From DASUAS01 sp963819475 (GTDB lineage: Bacteria; Actinomycetota; Acidimicrobiia; IMCC26256; DASPTH01), in the NCBI GenBank assembly GCA_963819475.1, contig CAWFWE010000008.1:310001-374000 (forward strand): a DNA stretch of 64,000 nucleotides, written 5' to 3'. Numbering within the stretch: position 1 is the first letter of the stretch; each line of letters opens with the position of its first letter. Below are positions 26,807 to 35,902 of the stretch, in pieces. Below the pieces are notes generated by a model. It saw only the letters and a program-made list of their open reading frames with translations. It did not search any database and had not been told where the DNA came from. The position numbers and the translations under genes are program-made.

Positions 26807-26882
26807 CGGAGCCGTGCCCGGAGGGCGGGACGGCGCAGCGGAATCGACCGTCGAAGTGGAGATGTAGCGGAGCCGTGCCGGG
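26788..26882. repeat. 61-nt tandem repeat, two copies (second partial)
   Basis: CGTCGAAGTGGAGATGTAGC starts at 26788 and again at 26849 (61-base period). The unit, read on the other strand, aligns with the 57-nt unit at 23091 (GATTCCGCTGCGCCGTCCCG against GATTCCGCTTCGCCGTCCCG). It fills the gap between the convergent ASCH and crotonase genes. Left (GCCGTGCCCG) and right (CGGGACGGC) arms can form a bulged hairpin. This is a dispersed repeat, probably REP-like. Confidence 0.75.
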
Positions 26883-26885
26883 AGG

Positions 26886-27647
26886 TCAGGGCTTCTCGAG
26901 CCGGGCACGGAGCTGCGCCAGGCGTTCCTGGAACGCGGGCTGGTGCATCGACCAGTCCTGGTGCGGGAACTCCAGCTCGAACGCGTCCGCCGAGGTGTCG
27001 ATGCCGGCCGACGCGTCGAGCACCGCCTTGGCCCGCGCCACGAGCTCGCGCGGCCGGTCGGCCGCCCGCCGGGCCAGGGCGACCGCGGTGGCGAGCAGCT
27101 CGTCGTCGTCGACGCAGCGCCACGCCAGGCCGACGCGCGCGGCCTCCTCGCCCGACAGCGACTCGCCGAAGATGACCAGTGCGGCGGCGGCCTGCCGTCC
27201 GACGAGCCGTTGCATCCGCCAGAGGTGGCCACCGCCGGGGTGGATGCCGAGATCCATGAACCGCGGGTCGAAGCGCGCCTTCGGCGAGGCCAGGATCACG
27301 TCGCAGGCGAGGGGCAGGTTGACCCCGGCGCCGATCACCGGCCCGTTCACCGCTGCCACCGACGGGATGGTCAGCCGGGTGAGGGCGAGGAACCCGGCGT
27401 ACATCTCCCGCAGCGACGCCCGCGGTTCGAGGAGGTCGTCCACCGATCCGCCGGCGCAGAAGGCCGGGGGAGTGGCGGTCAGCACCAGCGCCCCGACGTC
27501 GGGATCGGCGGCGGCCTCCTCGACCGCAGCCGCGAGCTGGGTCGTCACCTCGTACGACAGCGCGTTCCGCCGCGCCGGGTCGTCGAGCACCACGACGGCG
27601 ACGTCGCCGTCACGCTCGAGGCGGACGCGGGGCTCCTCGGTGTCCAT
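26886..27647 (-). CDS. enoyl-CoA hydratase/isomerase family protein
   Basis: A 253-residue crotonase. The oxyanion-hole motif reads PPAFCAGGSVDD near 60-70 and VNGPVIGAGVNLPLACD near 100-115. The first catalytic Glu is an Asn here (GVNLPLACD) and the second region is FDPRFMDLGIHPGGG, lacking the usual glutamate. Standard hydratase activity is therefore doubtful. Alone on its strand, convergent with the ASCH gene and divergent from an amidohydrolase. ATG 27647. Confidence 0.88.
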   Translation of the reverse strand: MDTEEPRVRLERDGDVAVVVLDDPARRNALSYEVTTQLAAAVEEAAADPDVGALVLTATPPAFCAGGSVDDLLEPRASLREMYAGFLALTRLTIPSVAAVNGPVIGAGVNLPLACDVILASPKARFDPRFMDLGIHPGGGHLWRMQRLVGRQAAAALVIFGESLSGEEAARVGLAWRCVDDDELLATAVALARRAADRPRELVARAKAVLDASAGIDTSADAFELEFPHQDWSMHQPAFQERLAQLRARLEKP

Positions 27648-27697
27648 GGGTCGTGCATCGTACGGCGGCCCCTCCGGTGGCGGGCCAGAATGACGCG

Positions 27698-29149
27698 ATG
27701 CCATACCTCCCGAGCGACGCGGTCACGCGCATCAAGGCCGGACTCGACCACCCGGTGATCGACTCCGACGGTCACGCCATCGAGTACCTCCCGCTGGTGC
27801 GCGACATCCTGCAGGCCCAGGCGGGCGACGACGCGGTCGCGGCCATGGACCTGGTGACGAGCGGTGGGTCGGCCGTCCACGGCCTCTCCCCCGAGCAGAT
27901 GCGCGGCGCCGGACTCGTCCGCACGTCGTGGTGGGGATTGCCCACCCGCAACACGCTCGACCGTGGGACCGCGCTCCTCCCCGAGCTCCTGGCCGAGCGC
28001 CTGCCGGAGCTCGGCATCGACCATGCCGTGCTCTACCCGACGTACGGGCTGGTCCCGGCCGCGCTCGACGACGCCGCCATCCGGCGTCCGCTCGCGCGGG
28101 CGTTCAACACCTTCTACGCGGAGGCGTTCCGCGATCACGTCGACACGCTCACACCCGTCGGCATCATCCCGATGCACACGCCCGACGAGGCGATCGCGGA
28201 GCTCGACCACGCGACCGGTGAGCTGGGGCTGAAGGCGTTCATGTTCGGTGGGCCCGTTGCCCGCCCCGCGCCGGGCGTGGACCCGCCCTCGCGCGCGGCG
28301 CGCTGGCTGGACTCCCTCGGCCTGGACTCGCTCTACGACTACGACCCGGTGTGGCAGCGGTGCGTCGACCTCGGCGTGTCGCCCACGTTCCACACCGCGG
28401 CCATGGGGTGGACGATCCGGGCGTCGGTCAGCAACTACGTGTTCAACCACATCGGCATGTTCGCCATCGCCGGTGAGCTGCTCGCGCTGTCGCTGTTCCT
28501 GGGTGGCGTGCCGCAGCGGTTTCCCACGTTGCGGTTCGCGTTCCAGGAGGGCGGTGTGGCGTGGGCCGCGGCGCTGTACGCCAACCTCGTGGGCCACTGG
28601 GAGAAGCGCAACCGTGAGGCGGTCGAGCACTACAACCCGGCGCACCTCGACCGCGTCCAGCTCGCCGATCTGTTCGAGCAGCACGGATCGCCCCGCTACC
28701 GGGAGCGGCTCGACCGGCTCGACGACGGCCTGCGTATGCTCAGCCTGCCCGACGAGGACCCGGAGACGCTCGACGAGTTCGCCCGCTGCGGCATCAGTGA
28801 CGTCGACGACATCCGCGACGTGTTCACCACCGCCTTCCACTTCGGGTGCGAGGCCGACGACCCGATGACCGCGCTCGCGTTCGACACCCGCCGCAACCCG
28901 GGTGGTGCCCGCCTGAAGGCGTTGTTCGCGTCCGACATCGGCCACTGGGACGTCCCCGACATCCGCGAGGTCCTGCCCGAGGCGTGGGAGCTGGTCGAGG
29001 ACGGGCACGCCAGCGCGGCCGACTTCCGGGCCCTGACTTTCGAGCACGCAGTGTCGCTCTGGGCCGGCACCAACCCGTCCTTCTTCGCCGGCACCACGGT
29101 CGAGGCTGCGGTGCACGACGAGCTGGAGCGCGTCAGCGTCCGGGGATAG
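27698..29149 (+). CDS. amidohydrolase family protein
   Basis: A 483-residue amidohydrolase-2-type (PF04909-like) TIM-barrel metal enzyme: the N-terminal metal motif reads VIDSDGHAIEYLP, and EGGVAWAAALYANLVGHW and the ASDIGHWDVPDI loop are family features, the latter with a metal-binding Asp/His. Such enzymes decarboxylate or hydrolyse ring-cleavage products. Possible -10 box CAGAAT six bases before ATG 27698. First gene of a run to 30853. Confidence 0.87.
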   Translation: MPYLPSDAVTRIKAGLDHPVIDSDGHAIEYLPLVRDILQAQAGDDAVAAMDLVTSGGSAVHGLSPEQMRGAGLVRTSWWGLPTRNTLDRGTALLPELLAERLPELGIDHAVLYPTYGLVPAALDDAAIRRPLARAFNTFYAEAFRDHVDTLTPVGIIPMHTPDEAIAELDHATGELGLKAFMFGGPVARPAPGVDPPSRAARWLDSLGLDSLYDYDPVWQRCVDLGVSPTFHTAAMGWTIRASVSNYVFNHIGMFAIAGELLALSLFLGGVPQRFPTLRFAFQEGGVAWAAALYANLVGHWEKRNREAVEHYNPAHLDRVQLADLFEQHGSPRYRERLDRLDDGLRMLSLPDEDPETLDEFARCGISDVDDIRDVFTTAFHFGCEADDPMTALAFDTRRNPGGARLKALFASDIGHWDVPDIREVLPEAWELVEDGHASAADFRALTFEHAVSLWAGTNPSFFAGTTVEAAVHDELERVSVRG

Positions 29150-29159
29150 CGTCGCCGCC

Positions 29160-29855
29160 ATGACGACGGTGGTGCTCGTACACGGAGCGTTCCACGGCGC
29201 GTGGTGCTGGGAACCGGTTCGCAGCCTGCTCGACGAGCAGGGGATCCCCAACCTGGCGCCCGATCTGCCGCTCACCGGGCTCGAGGCCGACGCCGGCACC
29301 GTGCGCGCGCTGCTCGACGCGGTCGACGGGCCGGTGGTGCTGTGCGGCCACTCCTACGGGGGGATGGTGATCTCGCGGGCCGCCAGCGGCCGCGACGACA
29401 TCGACCGGCTCGTGTACCTCTGCGCGGTCCAGGTGGCGGACGACGCCGAGATGGCCGCGATCATGCAGCCGACGTCGTTGATGGAGCATCTCGTGCACGG
29501 CGACGACGGTTCACTGGCGGTCGATCCCGAGTACGCGGTGGCGGACTTCTACCACGACTGCGACCCCGACGTCGCGGGCACGTCGGTGGCGAGGTTGCGC
29601 CCCATGCCGAGCGGGGTGGACACGCAAGCACTGGGCGGCGCCGACGTCCCGCCTCCCGCGTGGACGCAGATGCCGTCGACCTACGTGGTCTGCACCGACG
29701 ATCGGGCGGTGCATCCCGATTCGCAACGCGAGATGGCGAAGCACGCCGACGACCGCGTCGTCTGGGACACGAGCCACTCGCCCATGCTCTCGCGGCCGGA
29801 CCTCGTCGCCGAGCTGCTCGCGGTGCTCGCCGCGCAGTACGAAGGAGTGCGCTGA
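29160..29855 (+). CDS. alpha/beta hydrolase
   Basis: A 231-residue esterase-type hydrolase: HGAFHGAW oxyanion loop near residue 8, nucleophile Ser65 in GHSYGG, Asp in CTDDRAV and His in TSHSPM. The domain resembles salicylate esterase/hydroxynitrile-lyase types. A TAGCGT box overlaps the upstream stop, seven bases before its ATG. It overlaps the next gene by one base. Confidence 0.9.
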   Translation: MTTVVLVHGAFHGAWCWEPVRSLLDEQGIPNLAPDLPLTGLEADAGTVRALLDAVDGPVVLCGHSYGGMVISRAASGRDDIDRLVYLCAVQVADDAEMAAIMQPTSLMEHLVHGDDGSLAVDPEYAVADFYHDCDPDVAGTSVARLRPMPSGVDTQALGGADVPPPAWTQMPSTYVVCTDDRAVHPDSQREMAKHADDRVVWDTSHSPMLSRPDLVAELLAVLAAQYEGVR

Positions 29856-30853
29856 TGACCGCCGTGCAGACCGTCACCGGTCCCGTCGACGGCGCCGACC
29901 TCGGGCGCACCCTCGTCCACGAGCACATCCGCATCTCGTACTACGGCGAGGAGCTCGACCCGACGTACTCCTGGGACCGCGCCGAGACCGTGGAGCGTGC
30001 GGTCGACAAGATGGGTGAGCTGCTCGACGCCGGGTTCCGCACGTTCGTCGACCCGTGTCCCATCGAGCTCGGGCGCGATCCCGAGCTCTACGCGGAGATC
30101 TCGTCGCGGTCGGGGATGCGCATCGTGTGCACCACCGGCTTCTACACCGAGCACCTCTCGTCCGGGCTGCCGTTCTACTGGCGCGCCCGCGACCCCGAGG
30201 AGATCGCCGAGCTCTACGTGCGGGAGCTCGCCGAGGGCATCGCCGGGACGGGCGGGATCCGCGCCGGGGCGATCAAGGCGGCCACCGGCGTGGAGGTGAC
30301 CCCGGCGGAGTCGCGGTGTCTGACCGGCGCCGCGCTCGCCCAGCGCGAGGTCGGTTGCGCGATCATCACGCACACCGAGAACTCCAAGCACGGCGACGTG
30401 CAGCAGGACCTCTTCGCCGACGGTGGCGCCGATCTCGGTCGTGTCCTCATCGGTCACCAGGACGAACAGACCGACGTGGCGCCGATTCGCAAGCTCGCCG
30501 AGCGCGGCACCTTCGTCGGCGTCGATCGCATCGGCCTCGAGATCCTCGCGCCCGACGAACGTCGCGCCGACCACGTGGCCACCCTGGTCCGCGAAGGCTT
30601 CACCGACCAGGTCTGCCTGTCGCAGGACCACATCTGCGCGCTCACCGCGCCCCGGTCGTCGTTCTGGGTGCCGCCGCAGAACCGCGACGCGGCGGCGACG
30701 CGCCGCGAGGAGATCGCGTGGCAGGTGTGGCAGCGGCCGTACACCTACATCCTCACCGACTTCGTTCCCCGGCTTCTGGAGCGCGGCGTCACCGACGCCG
30801 ACGTCGAGACGATCTTCGTCGACAACCCCCGGCGGTTGCTCGCCGGCGCCTGA
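29855..30853 (+). CDS. phosphotriesterase-family hydrolase (lactonase-like)
   Basis: A 332-residue TIM-barrel binuclear metal enzyme with the full ligand set: His22/His24 (HEHIR), carbamylated Lys141 (GAIKAA), His173 (THTENS), His201 (IGHQDE) and Asp258 (SQDHI). Actinobacterial members hydrolyse lactones or esters more often than phosphotriesters. Coupled to the preceding hydrolase (ATGA-like overlap), and the series amidohydrolase/hydrolase/lactonase forms a hydrolytic operon. Confidence 0.9.
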   Translation: MTAVQTVTGPVDGADLGRTLVHEHIRISYYGEELDPTYSWDRAETVERAVDKMGELLDAGFRTFVDPCPIELGRDPELYAEISSRSGMRIVCTTGFYTEHLSSGLPFYWRARDPEEIAELYVRELAEGIAGTGGIRAGAIKAATGVEVTPAESRCLTGAALAQREVGCAIITHTENSKHGDVQQDLFADGGADLGRVLIGHQDEQTDVAPIRKLAERGTFVGVDRIGLEILAPDERRADHVATLVREGFTDQVCLSQDHICALTAPRSSFWVPPQNRDAAATRREEIAWQVWQRPYTYILTDFVPRLLERGVTDADVETIFVDNPRRLLAGA

Positions 30854-30897
30854 CTCCGCCAGGGTTCCGGAGGGCCCGGAATGGGCACCCCCTGCCC

Positions 30898-32301
30898 GTG
30901 GCCACCGAATCGGTCCGCGCCGCCGACGAGTCGGTGCTCCGCGACCGGAAGCACCGCGCCGCCGTCGTCGCGCTCGCCGCGGTGCTCGCGCTCGATGGCG
31001 CCGACCGAACCGCGCTCGGCGCGCTCGCGCCGGCGCTGAAGTCGGAGTTCGGCGTCGGGAACGCGGCGATCGGGCTGCTCGCGAGCGCGTTCGCGATCGT
31101 CGGCGCGCTGGCGATCATCCCCATCGGGATCCTGACCGACCGCACGCGGCGGATCACGATCCTCGTGGTCTGCATCGCCATCTGGTGCCTGGCCATGGGC
31201 GTCGCCGCGGCCGCGATGTCGTTCGCGGTCCTCTTCGCCGCGCGCATCAGCCTCGGTGTGTTGAGCGCGGCCGGCGGTCCTCCCGTCACGTCGATCGTCG
31301 GCGACCTCTTCCCTGCCGACGTGCGCGGGCGCGTCCTCGGTTGGGTGAAGAGCGGCGAGCTGGTCGGCGCCGGGGCGGGGTTCCTGGTGGCCGGCGTCGT
31401 GGTCTGGCTGACCTCGTGGCGCGGCGTGTTCGTCGTGCTGGCCCTCATGGGCCTGGCGGTGGCCTGGGCCGTCGCGCGCGTGCCGGAGCCGCGCCGCGGC
31501 GGCGAGAACGACCTTCCGGGACGCGGCAGCTGCGGCATCGACGCGCCCACGCACCTGGCCGAGCTCGTCGAGGAGCAGGGCATCGAACCCAAGGAGGACG
31601 TGGTCCTCGAGGGCGACGTGTCCGAGCTGCCGCTGCGCCCGGCGATCGAGTACGTGTTGCATGTCCGCACGGTGGTGATGATCATCATCGCGTCGGCGCT
31701 CGGCGACGTCTTCTTCACCGCGCTGCAGGTGTTCGGCGTGCTGTTCCTGGTCGACCAGTTCGGCATCTCCGCCTCGGAGGCGTCGATCCTCATCCCACTG
31801 GTCGGCGTCGGTGGCTTCGTCGGTGTGGTCGCGGGCGGACGCTTCGGCGATCTGCTCATCGAGCGGGGCGTGCTCACGGGCCGGATCCACATCGGCGTCT
31901 GGAGCTACCTCGCGGCCGCGATCACGTTGGCGCCGGTGTTCCTGGTGTCGTCGCTCGCGGTGGCGCTTCCGTTCCTCGTGGTGTCGGGGGCGTTGCTGAC
32001 CGCGCCCATCGCGCCGCTCGAGGCGGCGCGCCTCGACGTCGTGCACCCGCAGCTGCGGGGCCGCACCGAGAGCGCCCGCATGATCGCCCGGGTCGCCGCA
32101 CAGGCAGCGGCACCGCTGCTGTTCGGCCTACTCTCGAGTCAGCTGGGTGGCGGTGGCGCCGAAGGGCTGCGGCTTGCGTTCCTCCTGCTACTGCCGTTGC
32201 TCGGTGCGAGCTCGATCTTCCTCATGATCGCCGCTCGTCACTATCCGCACGAGGTCGCCGCCGTGGAGGAGTCCCACGTGGAAGAGATCGACGATGCTTG
32301 A
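30898..32301 (+). CDS. MFS transporter
   Basis: A 467-residue major facilitator with about twelve helices; the family loop-2 motif GILTDRTRR follows TM2. Between TM6 and TM7 a cytoplasmic loop of about 65 residues (GRGSCGIDAPTHLAELVEEQ onward) is acidic and longer than usual. LDGADRTALGALAPALKSEF resembles the start of spinster-type members. It overlaps the next membrane gene by eight bases. GTG start; 44 nt after the lactonase, so it may import that pathway's substrate. Confidence 0.88.
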   Translation: MATESVRAADESVLRDRKHRAAVVALAAVLALDGADRTALGALAPALKSEFGVGNAAIGLLASAFAIVGALAIIPIGILTDRTRRITILVVCIAIWCLAMGVAAAAMSFAVLFAARISLGVLSAAGGPPVTSIVGDLFPADVRGRVLGWVKSGELVGAGAGFLVAGVVVWLTSWRGVFVVLALMGLAVAWAVARVPEPRRGGENDLPGRGSCGIDAPTHLAELVEEQGIEPKEDVVLEGDVSELPLRPAIEYVLHVRTVVMIIIASALGDVFFTALQVFGVLFLVDQFGISASEASILIPLVGVGGFVGVVAGGRFGDLLIERGVLTGRIHIGVWSYLAAAITLAPVFLVSSLAVALPFLVVSGALLTAPIAPLEAARLDVVHPQLRGRTESARMIARVAAQAAAPLLFGLLSSQLGGGGAEGLRLAFLLLLPLLGASSIFLMIAARHYPHEVAAVEESHVEEIDDA

Positions 32302-33436
32302 CGTCGGTCCCGACGCCCACGACCACGCGCAGGAGGCGAGCGTGCCCCCGTCCGACCCCCGACGCCAGGAAGCGCCCGAGGAGCACGAGGAGCACCACGG
32401 GCCCGTGCGCCACGAGCACCCCCGGTGGTCGGTCGGGCGGGTGGCGTTCCTGGCCATCAGCGCCATCTGCCTCTACCTGTTCGCGCCGAGCATCGCGGAG
32501 GTGTTCTCGGCCTACGACCGCCTCGGCGACGTCGAGCCGATCTGGCTCCTGCCCGCGGTGCTGTGCGCGCTCGGCAGCTTCGCCTGCGTCTGGCTGGTAC
32601 AGGCGATCGCGCTCGGCACGCGCGACTGGTTCTCGGTGGTCACCACCCAATTGGCGGGGAACGCGTTCAACCGCATCACGCCCGGCGGTGGCGCGACCGG
32701 CACCGCGTTGCAGGCGAACATGCTCGCCGATGCCGGCTTCGGCGTCGCGCACGCGGCGACCGCGCTCACCGTGCAATCGGTGCTGAGCACCGCGGCCATC
32801 GTCGCCCTCCCCGTGTTCGCACTGCCGTTCGTGCTCTTCGGCACTCAGGTGCCCGACGGCCTGCTGCAGGCGTTCTGGATCGGCATCCCTGTGTTCCTGC
32901 TCATGGTCGCGATCGGCATCGCGCTGTTCGTCGCCGACCGCCCGCTGCTGCTCCTGGGCCGGGTGGTCGCGTGGGTGCGATGCAAGTTGCGGCGCGGCGC
33001 GGCGACGGACCGGGAGCTCGGGACCCGGTTGATCGAGAGCCGCGATCGCATCCGACGGGAGATCGGGCCGCGGTGGGAGATCGCGCTGGGCGCGTCGCTG
33101 GGGCGCTGGCTGTTCGAGTACGGCGTGCTCATCTGCACCCTGTGCGGCCTGTCGGCCGATCCCAACCCCGCGCTGGTGCTCCTGGCGTTCGTGGTGGCCT
33201 CGGTGCTGGGCCTGCTGCCGTTCACACCGGGGGGCCTCGGGTTCGTCGAGGCCGGGTTGGCCGCAACGCTGGCGGTTGCCGGCATCTCCACCGGCGACGC
33301 ACTGGTCGCGACGTTGGTCTACCGGCTGCTCACCTTCTGGCTCCCCATCCCACTCGGCGGCATCGCCGTGTACGCGTTCCGCCGTCAGCACCCGCACGAG
33401 GTGCACGCGGGTGCGGCACCCGCGACGCCCTCCTGA
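32294..33436 (+). CDS. lysylphosphatidylglycerol-synthase-type transmembrane (YbhN/UPF0104) protein
   Basis: A 380-residue protein with an N-terminal His/Glu-rich soluble stretch (residues 1-45: HAQEAS, EEHEEHH, VRHEHP), then about eight transmembrane segments of the LPG_synthase_TM/flippase-like family: NRITPGGGATGTALQANML and TPGGLGFVEAGL are the hallmark loops. It moves or handles a lipid. It overlaps the MFS gene, suggesting co-transcription. Another member of this domain family is at 36267-38690. Confidence 0.88.
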   Translation: MLDVGPDAHDHAQEASVPPSDPRRQEAPEEHEEHHGPVRHEHPRWSVGRVAFLAISAICLYLFAPSIAEVFSAYDRLGDVEPIWLLPAVLCALGSFACVWLVQAIALGTRDWFSVVTTQLAGNAFNRITPGGGATGTALQANMLADAGFGVAHAATALTVQSVLSTAAIVALPVFALPFVLFGTQVPDGLLQAFWIGIPVFLLMVAIGIALFVADRPLLLLGRVVAWVRCKLRRGAATDRELGTRLIESRDRIRREIGPRWEIALGASLGRWLFEYGVLICTLCGLSADPNPALVLLAFVVASVLGLLPFTPGGLGFVEAGLAATLAVAGISTGDALVATLVYRLLTFWLPIPLGGIAVYAFRRQHPHEVHAGAAPATPS

Positions 33437-33462
33437 CCCCGTTCTTGGGCGTCAGGGTCAGG
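33432..33462. terminator. bidirectional hairpin between convergent genes
   Basis: CCTGACCC (33432-33439) pairs with GGGTCAGG (33455-33462): a perfect 8-bp stem with a 15-base loop, placed across the stops of two convergent genes. There is no long T-tract; strength unknown. Confidence 0.5.
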
Positions 33463-34009
33463 CGGTGCGGCCCAGGAAGCAGAGCAGCTTCGTCTGGGTG
33501 TCGGCGCCCTCCGGCGGTTCGACCGCGGGGCCGAACGCGCCCGACGCGCGCAGGGTCTCGCCCGCCGGCTGCATCCAGGTCCACGCCACCGCCACCGCGC
33601 GGTCGTCGAGGCGCTCGTCCTGACCGGTGGCCCGGGCGACGTCCCAGGTGTGGACCAGGGTGTCGCTGCACACCATGCGGCTCACCAGGTCCTCGAACGG
33701 CATGTCGCCGAAGCGTGGGCTGACGACGCGCGTCGCCCGCTCCGGGTCGCGCAGGGCCTGGCGCATGGCCGTGGTGACGGTCTTCCAGGCGGCGCCGACG
33801 TCCTCGCCCGCTTCGGGAGAGGCGGCCGCCTCGTCGAGCAGCGCCAACGCGATGCGGTGCACGCCGACCACGTGCTCCAGGAGGTCGCGCACCGTCCACT
33901 CGGGGCACGGCGTCGACGCAGCCCAGTCGGCGGCGGTGCACCCGGCGACCCGGGCGTCCAGGCCCTCGGCGATGGCGGCGTAGCGGTCGGCGACCTCGCG
34001 TGGCTCCAT
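33458..34009 (-). CDS. TIGR03086-family metal-binding protein (DinB/maleylpyruvate-isomerase-like)
   Basis: A 183-residue four-helix protein with the N-terminal actinobacterial signature DWAASTPCPEWTVRDLLEHV (near 30-50) and later CSDTLVHTWDVARATGQ. Members often bind a metal through His residues and use mycothiol; no target is known. ATG 34009 with CAAGCT six bases upstream. It is convergent with the LPG_TM gene. Confidence 0.88.
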   Translation of the reverse strand: MEPREVADRYAAIAEGLDARVAGCTAADWAASTPCPEWTVRDLLEHVVGVHRIALALLDEAAASPEAGEDVGAAWKTVTTAMRQALRDPERATRVVSPRFGDMPFEDLVSRMVCSDTLVHTWDVARATGQDERLDDRAVAVAWTWMQPAGETLRASGAFGPAVEPPEGADTQTKLLCFLGRTA

Positions 34010-34059
34010 GCCGTCAGCTTGCTTGGCACTCGGGCGAGGCGCGCTGACCGGCGAATCCG

Positions 34060-35355
34060 TCACGAACCCTGGCAGCGACCGATCTTGTCGGTGTTGAACG
34101 TACCGTCGGCGCACCGCAGGTTCGGGTTCTCGTGTGAGAAGACCCCCTGCGGGCTCTCCCACCCGGGCACGACCCACGCGTGCACCATCCAGCCGGTGAT
34201 CGTCATGAAGAACCCGCCGAGCGCTCTGCACTGTTCCGCAGACACGTCCGAGTCGGGCGGGAACAGGACGTCGGCCCCCTTGGTGCAGATGTTGCTGTGA
34301 CGGTGCCAGTGGTCGTTCGGACCGGCGAATCCCTCGGGTGCGGTGTTGCCCATGCCGTAGTACATGAGACCCACCATCTGGGAGGTGGGGCTGGTGCCGT
34401 CGTAGATCAGCGACAGCGGCCGGCCGGGATCGAAGCCCGCCCCGAAGCCACCGAGGATGCCGCCGATGTAGTGCGCCCCGCTCCCCGGTCCGAAGCCACC
34501 GATGACGTGGTAGCCCGCGGCCTCGGCGCTGGCGACGGTCGGGTAGCGCATCGCGGTGTCGCGGGCGGTGACGAGCTGCTGTTGGAGCGTGGCCCGGGTC
34601 GCGGCGTCGAGCGGCACGTCGGGCTGGGATTCGGCGGCGATGTCCTGCGCCTTGACGCCTTGGACCTCGTGGCCGTTCAGATCGGTCGTCCCGGTCGAGC
34701 CGTGGACGTGCGCCGCCGGTGCGGCGCTCCCGGCCGCGGGCGCGGCGACGACCTCAGTCGGCCCGTGGGTGTGCCCGCCACCGCTGCCGTCGGCGATCGC
34801 CGGGCTGAAGCCGAAGCTGGAGAGCGCCGCGACGACGATGGCGACCAGGCCCGCGAAGGCCCAACCCGCGGACAGGCGGATCCGCTTGCGCGCGACACCG
34901 CCGCAGATGACGAGCAGCCCGAGACCGATGGCGAGCGCCTCGAACGCCGCACACAGCGCGTCGGCGAACCCGATCGACTCCGGCGTCCCGTCGGTGCCGA
35001 TCGCGATGCCCACCGTGCGCGACACGATCCACACGACGATCACCGCGAAGTTGAACGCGATCATCACCTGGATGGAACGCCGCGCCGGTCCGAGCACGAG
35101 CAGCGCGGCGAGCATGACTTGGGCCCATGCCGTGAACCCGAAGAAGAGACCGTGCGTCCACGACACTCCGGCGTGCTCGCCCATCGCCGCGAAGTGGATG
35201 CCGGCGGCGCCGAGCAGTAGCACCGCCATCGCCCAGCGCAGCACCCACGCGACCGCGATCGTGCGGCTTGGGGGTTGCGGCGCACGCTCGGTGCGCACCG
35301 GACTCGGGTCGAGCTTGGCCAGCGTGGCCTGCTGTTCGCGATCGAGAGTCTGCAC
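34060..35355 (-). CDS. membrane protein with His-rich extracytoplasmic domain
   Basis: A 431-residue protein of two parts. Residues about 35-220 contain five hydrophobic helices (VAWVLRWAMAVLLLGAAGI first). Residues about 225-431 are hydrophilic: HTHGPTE and HVHGSTG linker histidines, the motif PNDHWHRHSNICT, then MVHAWVVPGWESPQG and SHENPNLRC. The His cluster suggests a metal site, perhaps copper or zinc. I do not recognise the family. GTG start with an AGAGGGGG ribosome site five bases away. It is in the same strand run as the DUF1622 and kinase-like genes. Confidence 0.7.
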   Translation of the reverse strand: MQTLDREQQATLAKLDPSPVRTERAPQPPSRTIAVAWVLRWAMAVLLLGAAGIHFAAMGEHAGVSWTHGLFFGFTAWAQVMLAALLVLGPARRSIQVMIAFNFAVIVVWIVSRTVGIAIGTDGTPESIGFADALCAAFEALAIGLGLLVICGGVARKRIRLSAGWAFAGLVAIVVAALSSFGFSPAIADGSGGGHTHGPTEVVAAPAAGSAAPAAHVHGSTGTTDLNGHEVQGVKAQDIAAESQPDVPLDAATRATLQQQLVTARDTAMRYPTVASAEAAGYHVIGGFGPGSGAHYIGGILGGFGAGFDPGRPLSLIYDGTSPTSQMVGLMYYGMGNTAPEGFAGPNDHWHRHSNICTKGADVLFPPDSDVSAEQCRALGGFFMTITGWMVHAWVVPGWESPQGVFSHENPNLRCADGTFNTDKIGRCQGS

Positions 35356-35453
35356 TGAGGCCCCCTCTGCAGGATCTCGGGAGCGTAGCCCAATTCGCCC
35401 GAAGCGGCCGCTCCGGTGGCCTGGCAGTCGGGGCGCCGTACCGGGGATGCTCG

Positions 35454-35858
35454 TCAACCAGTCGGGAGTCCGAGGTCGGCCCGGTGCTCCGGCGTGTCTT
35501 CGAGGAGGCACCAACACGAGAGCCGGCCGTGTCCCACGGCGGCGACCCAGATGAGCGTCAGCGCGCGCTCGTCGTCATCGGGGAGACCGAGGTGCGATCC
35601 GGTGGTGTGGCCGAGGACGGCGACGCGGTCGCCCGCGGGGGCGAACGCGTGCGCGTGGATGACGTACTCGGGGAACGAGGTGGCGTAGCCCAGCCACGCC
35701 TCGAGGTTGGCGGCTCGACCGACGAGAGGTGGCTCGTCGAACACGTGGAGGGTGTGGTCGTCGGTCATCAGGTCGCCGAGACCGTCGACATCACGCCGGT
35801 TGACGCAGTCGATGAAACGTGCGACGGCCTCGGTGGCGTCAGTGGGCCCGTCCGGCAC
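35454..35858 (-). CDS. SnoaL-like protein
   Basis: A 134-residue SnoaL/ketosteroid-isomerase-like cone protein: FIDCVNRRDVDGLGDLMTDD followed by HTLHVFDEPP, and LGHTTGSHLGLPDDDERA. Role unknown; possible polyketide cyclase or isomerase. Start GTG 35858 with CAGACT six bases upstream. It is separated by 98 nt from the membrane gene below. Confidence 0.86.
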   Translation of the reverse strand: MPDGPTDATEAVARFIDCVNRRDVDGLGDLMTDDHTLHVFDEPPLVGRAANLEAWLGYATSFPEYVIHAHAFAPAGDRVAVLGHTTGSHLGLPDDDERALTLIWVAAVGHGRLSCWCLLEDTPEHRADLGLPTG

Positions 35859-35902
35859 CGGGACAGTCTGACAAACGTCTGCGACGCCGTCTTGGCCGGC
35901 CG

